A stretch of 64,000 nucleotides of DNA from Paraescarpia echinospica. Lineage: Eukaryota; Annelida; Polychaeta; Sabellida; Siboglinidae. Both the position numbers and the translations under genes were made by a program. The stretch is from NCBI GenBank assembly GCA_020002185.1, contig CM034532.1, positions 29,775,778 to 29,839,777 of the forward strand, read 5' to 3'. This document shows, in pieces, positions 62,584 to 64,000 of the stretch. Each line of letters opens with the position of its first letter. The first letter of the stretch is position 1. Under the pieces are notes generated by a model. It did not search any database. It was not told where the DNA came from and worked only from the letters and a program-made list of their open reading frames with translations.

Positions 62584-64000
62584 AAAAAAACAAGTTTCTT
62601 GAGTAGTAAATATGTCAAATAATAATGATACCCAAGAAACAGGATTGTCGATCCATTAAGGACTTTCTGGAATATTTTTATTGCGCATGAATTGTGTTAA
62701 TAGTATCGTGGATTCACAACAGAACAATCATCATTATGTCGCAAAGCTGTTTAAAATTTGAAACAATGCGAATGACTCAAATACTGTACACGTTTCAGTA
62801 CGCAAAACGAAGTATTACAATACATTATATCTTCCGCAATATAATATTCCGCGCCGATTCGTCATTAAGAAATGTCATCTCGTGACGGTAACACGCCACA
62901 TAAATGTAGCCTGAAACGTATTCCTAAACGTTTACCAGCTAACTGTGTTTACTATCAATTCAATTATTTCGCTATTTCTGATTAATATAATAATAGTAAT
63001 TCTTCTTCTAACTCTTCTTCTTCTTATTATTATTATTATACAAAGTATTTTTATGCATTAGCGTTGGTATATGTGAAACGACGCCATCGATATCCTCATA
63101 CCTGAGTTAAACGCGGAATTAGTGTGTACAAATGACAGTCATACAAGACTGGGTGCTAAATTTCAATCCGGCTGTCAATTTTCTCAAGCAGGAACTTTTA
63201 ATTACTGAAATGTATGTTTAACATATTGATTTAGTGTGGTGCAAGCCTGTGTCGTAACCGCTTAAAGCCGATCGATGTCGCTTAAATGCTGGCTGGCGCC
63301 GGGGACAGTTTGAACTTGTTTACTTATGCATAATATATTTGTATGGTGTGTCGCTGTTACCACTATCTATAATTATTAATACACTAACTTTGGGGCAGTA
63401 TGTTTTATCTCTTCCATGGAACAGAGATCAATCGCGTCGTTCTATGACCCTTCATTTCTTTTGACAATTTTCCTGATTGAAATTAACAATAGATGTGTAT
63501 TTGGAGATATATATTGACGTATTTGCAACATTATTTTTACCTCTCAGAGAAAAGTGGGAACAAACGTTGAATTCAATGTCCAGTTTTATGTAACAATTAT
63601 TCTCCATCATCATATCATAATATTTATTAGTATATTATTTTATTTGTATATTATTATACAATTATCTATCTTAATATTTAGTTATTAATTAATATGTTAT
63701 TGTATATTTATTTATTAATATTATATAATTTTATTAAAGTAATTATTCACAATATCAGACTCAATTTGATGTATGTAATGTACATTGAATCGTAGCTATA
63801 GCACAGTTTTGTTATAATAACTTTGTATGTTTTATTTTATTGCTCACGTTTTTGTACCTATATTAATCATTACATAAGTATTAGTATTTAGACACATTGA
63901 CAAACACCATTTGACAGTGTTGTACTTTGGAAATTAGTGTCAAAACTAAGTTATTATTATTACTATTATTATTATAGATATCCTCCGGAAGCTGCTGTAT

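Larger units (their letters stand above)
61720..64000 (+). repeat. Segmental duplication of about 45.7-48.7 kb
   Basis: Order and sequence of SINE head, channel exon 1, foldback repeat, minisatellite unit and RTE start are all conserved with 45.7-48.7 kb. The region continues past the window end. Confidence 0.9.

Overview
The window looks like nuclear DNA of an invertebrate animal. It has spliced genes with GT-AG introns, long microsatellites, non-LTR retrotransposons, a Tc1/mariner element, tRNA-derived SINE copies and two Polinton/Maverick elements. I cannot name the species; an aquatic deuterostome or lophotrochozoan is plausible, but that is a guess.

The host backbone is a cluster of DEG/ENaC-type (amiloride-sensitive/acid-sensing) sodium channel genes. 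One copy at 46095-56148 (+) can be modelled in ten exons whose phases all agree (951 codons). It has an unusual insertion of roughly 450 residues just before the second membrane helix. A second, tandem copy starts at 62076 and runs off the window. Two broken copies lie at the left: a 3' fragment on + (about 2190-3740) and a longer copy on - (37921 down to about 3740). They meet head to head at about 3740.

The broken minus-strand channel gene has been hit by two related Polintons. Polinton 1 (5197-22465, 17,269 bp) sits inside the large penultimate-region exon, with 6-bp duplications (CACGCA), about 346-bp terminal inverted repeats and AG...CT ends. Polinton 2 (23771-37289, 13,519 bp, opposite orientation) sits in an intron of the same gene, with AGTAGTAT...ATACTACT ends, about 190-bp inverted repeats and flanks GACAAC/CACAAC. 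Both carry the same gene order: NADAR-like protein, packaging ATPase, small basic protein, conserved virion-type protein, integrase, small membrane protein, penton (minor capsid), basic minor virion protein, major capsid protein and cysteine protease. Protein-primed DNA polymerase B converges from the other strand. Beyond it is a second module with an RPA/OB-fold-like zinc protein, a chain of short ORFs each preceded by a splice-acceptor-like sequence, and a small spliced gene next to the far inverted repeat. Polinton 1 also has two tRNA-Pro-like sequences just inside its left inverted repeat.

Both Polintons are decayed. Polinton 1 keeps full-length NADAR, ATPase, membrane, minor virion, major capsid and protease frames, but has nonsense codons in four other genes and frameshifts plus a nonsense codon in the polymerase. 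Its ATPase has a defective Walker A. Polinton 2 lacks most of the polymerase and about 200 residues of the major capsid protein, and a Tc1-like element (35383-36738) interrupts its NADAR gene.

From 38 kb to the end, the intergenic and intronic DNA holds L2/CR1-like and RTE-like LINE pieces, a repeat family with an arginine/glutamate/methionine coiled-coil ORF, a (CATA)n array, an ~85-bp minisatellite and a roughly 2.3-3.1 kb segmental duplication (about 45.6-48.7 kb versus 61.7-64.0 kb) that carries the first exon of the channel gene.
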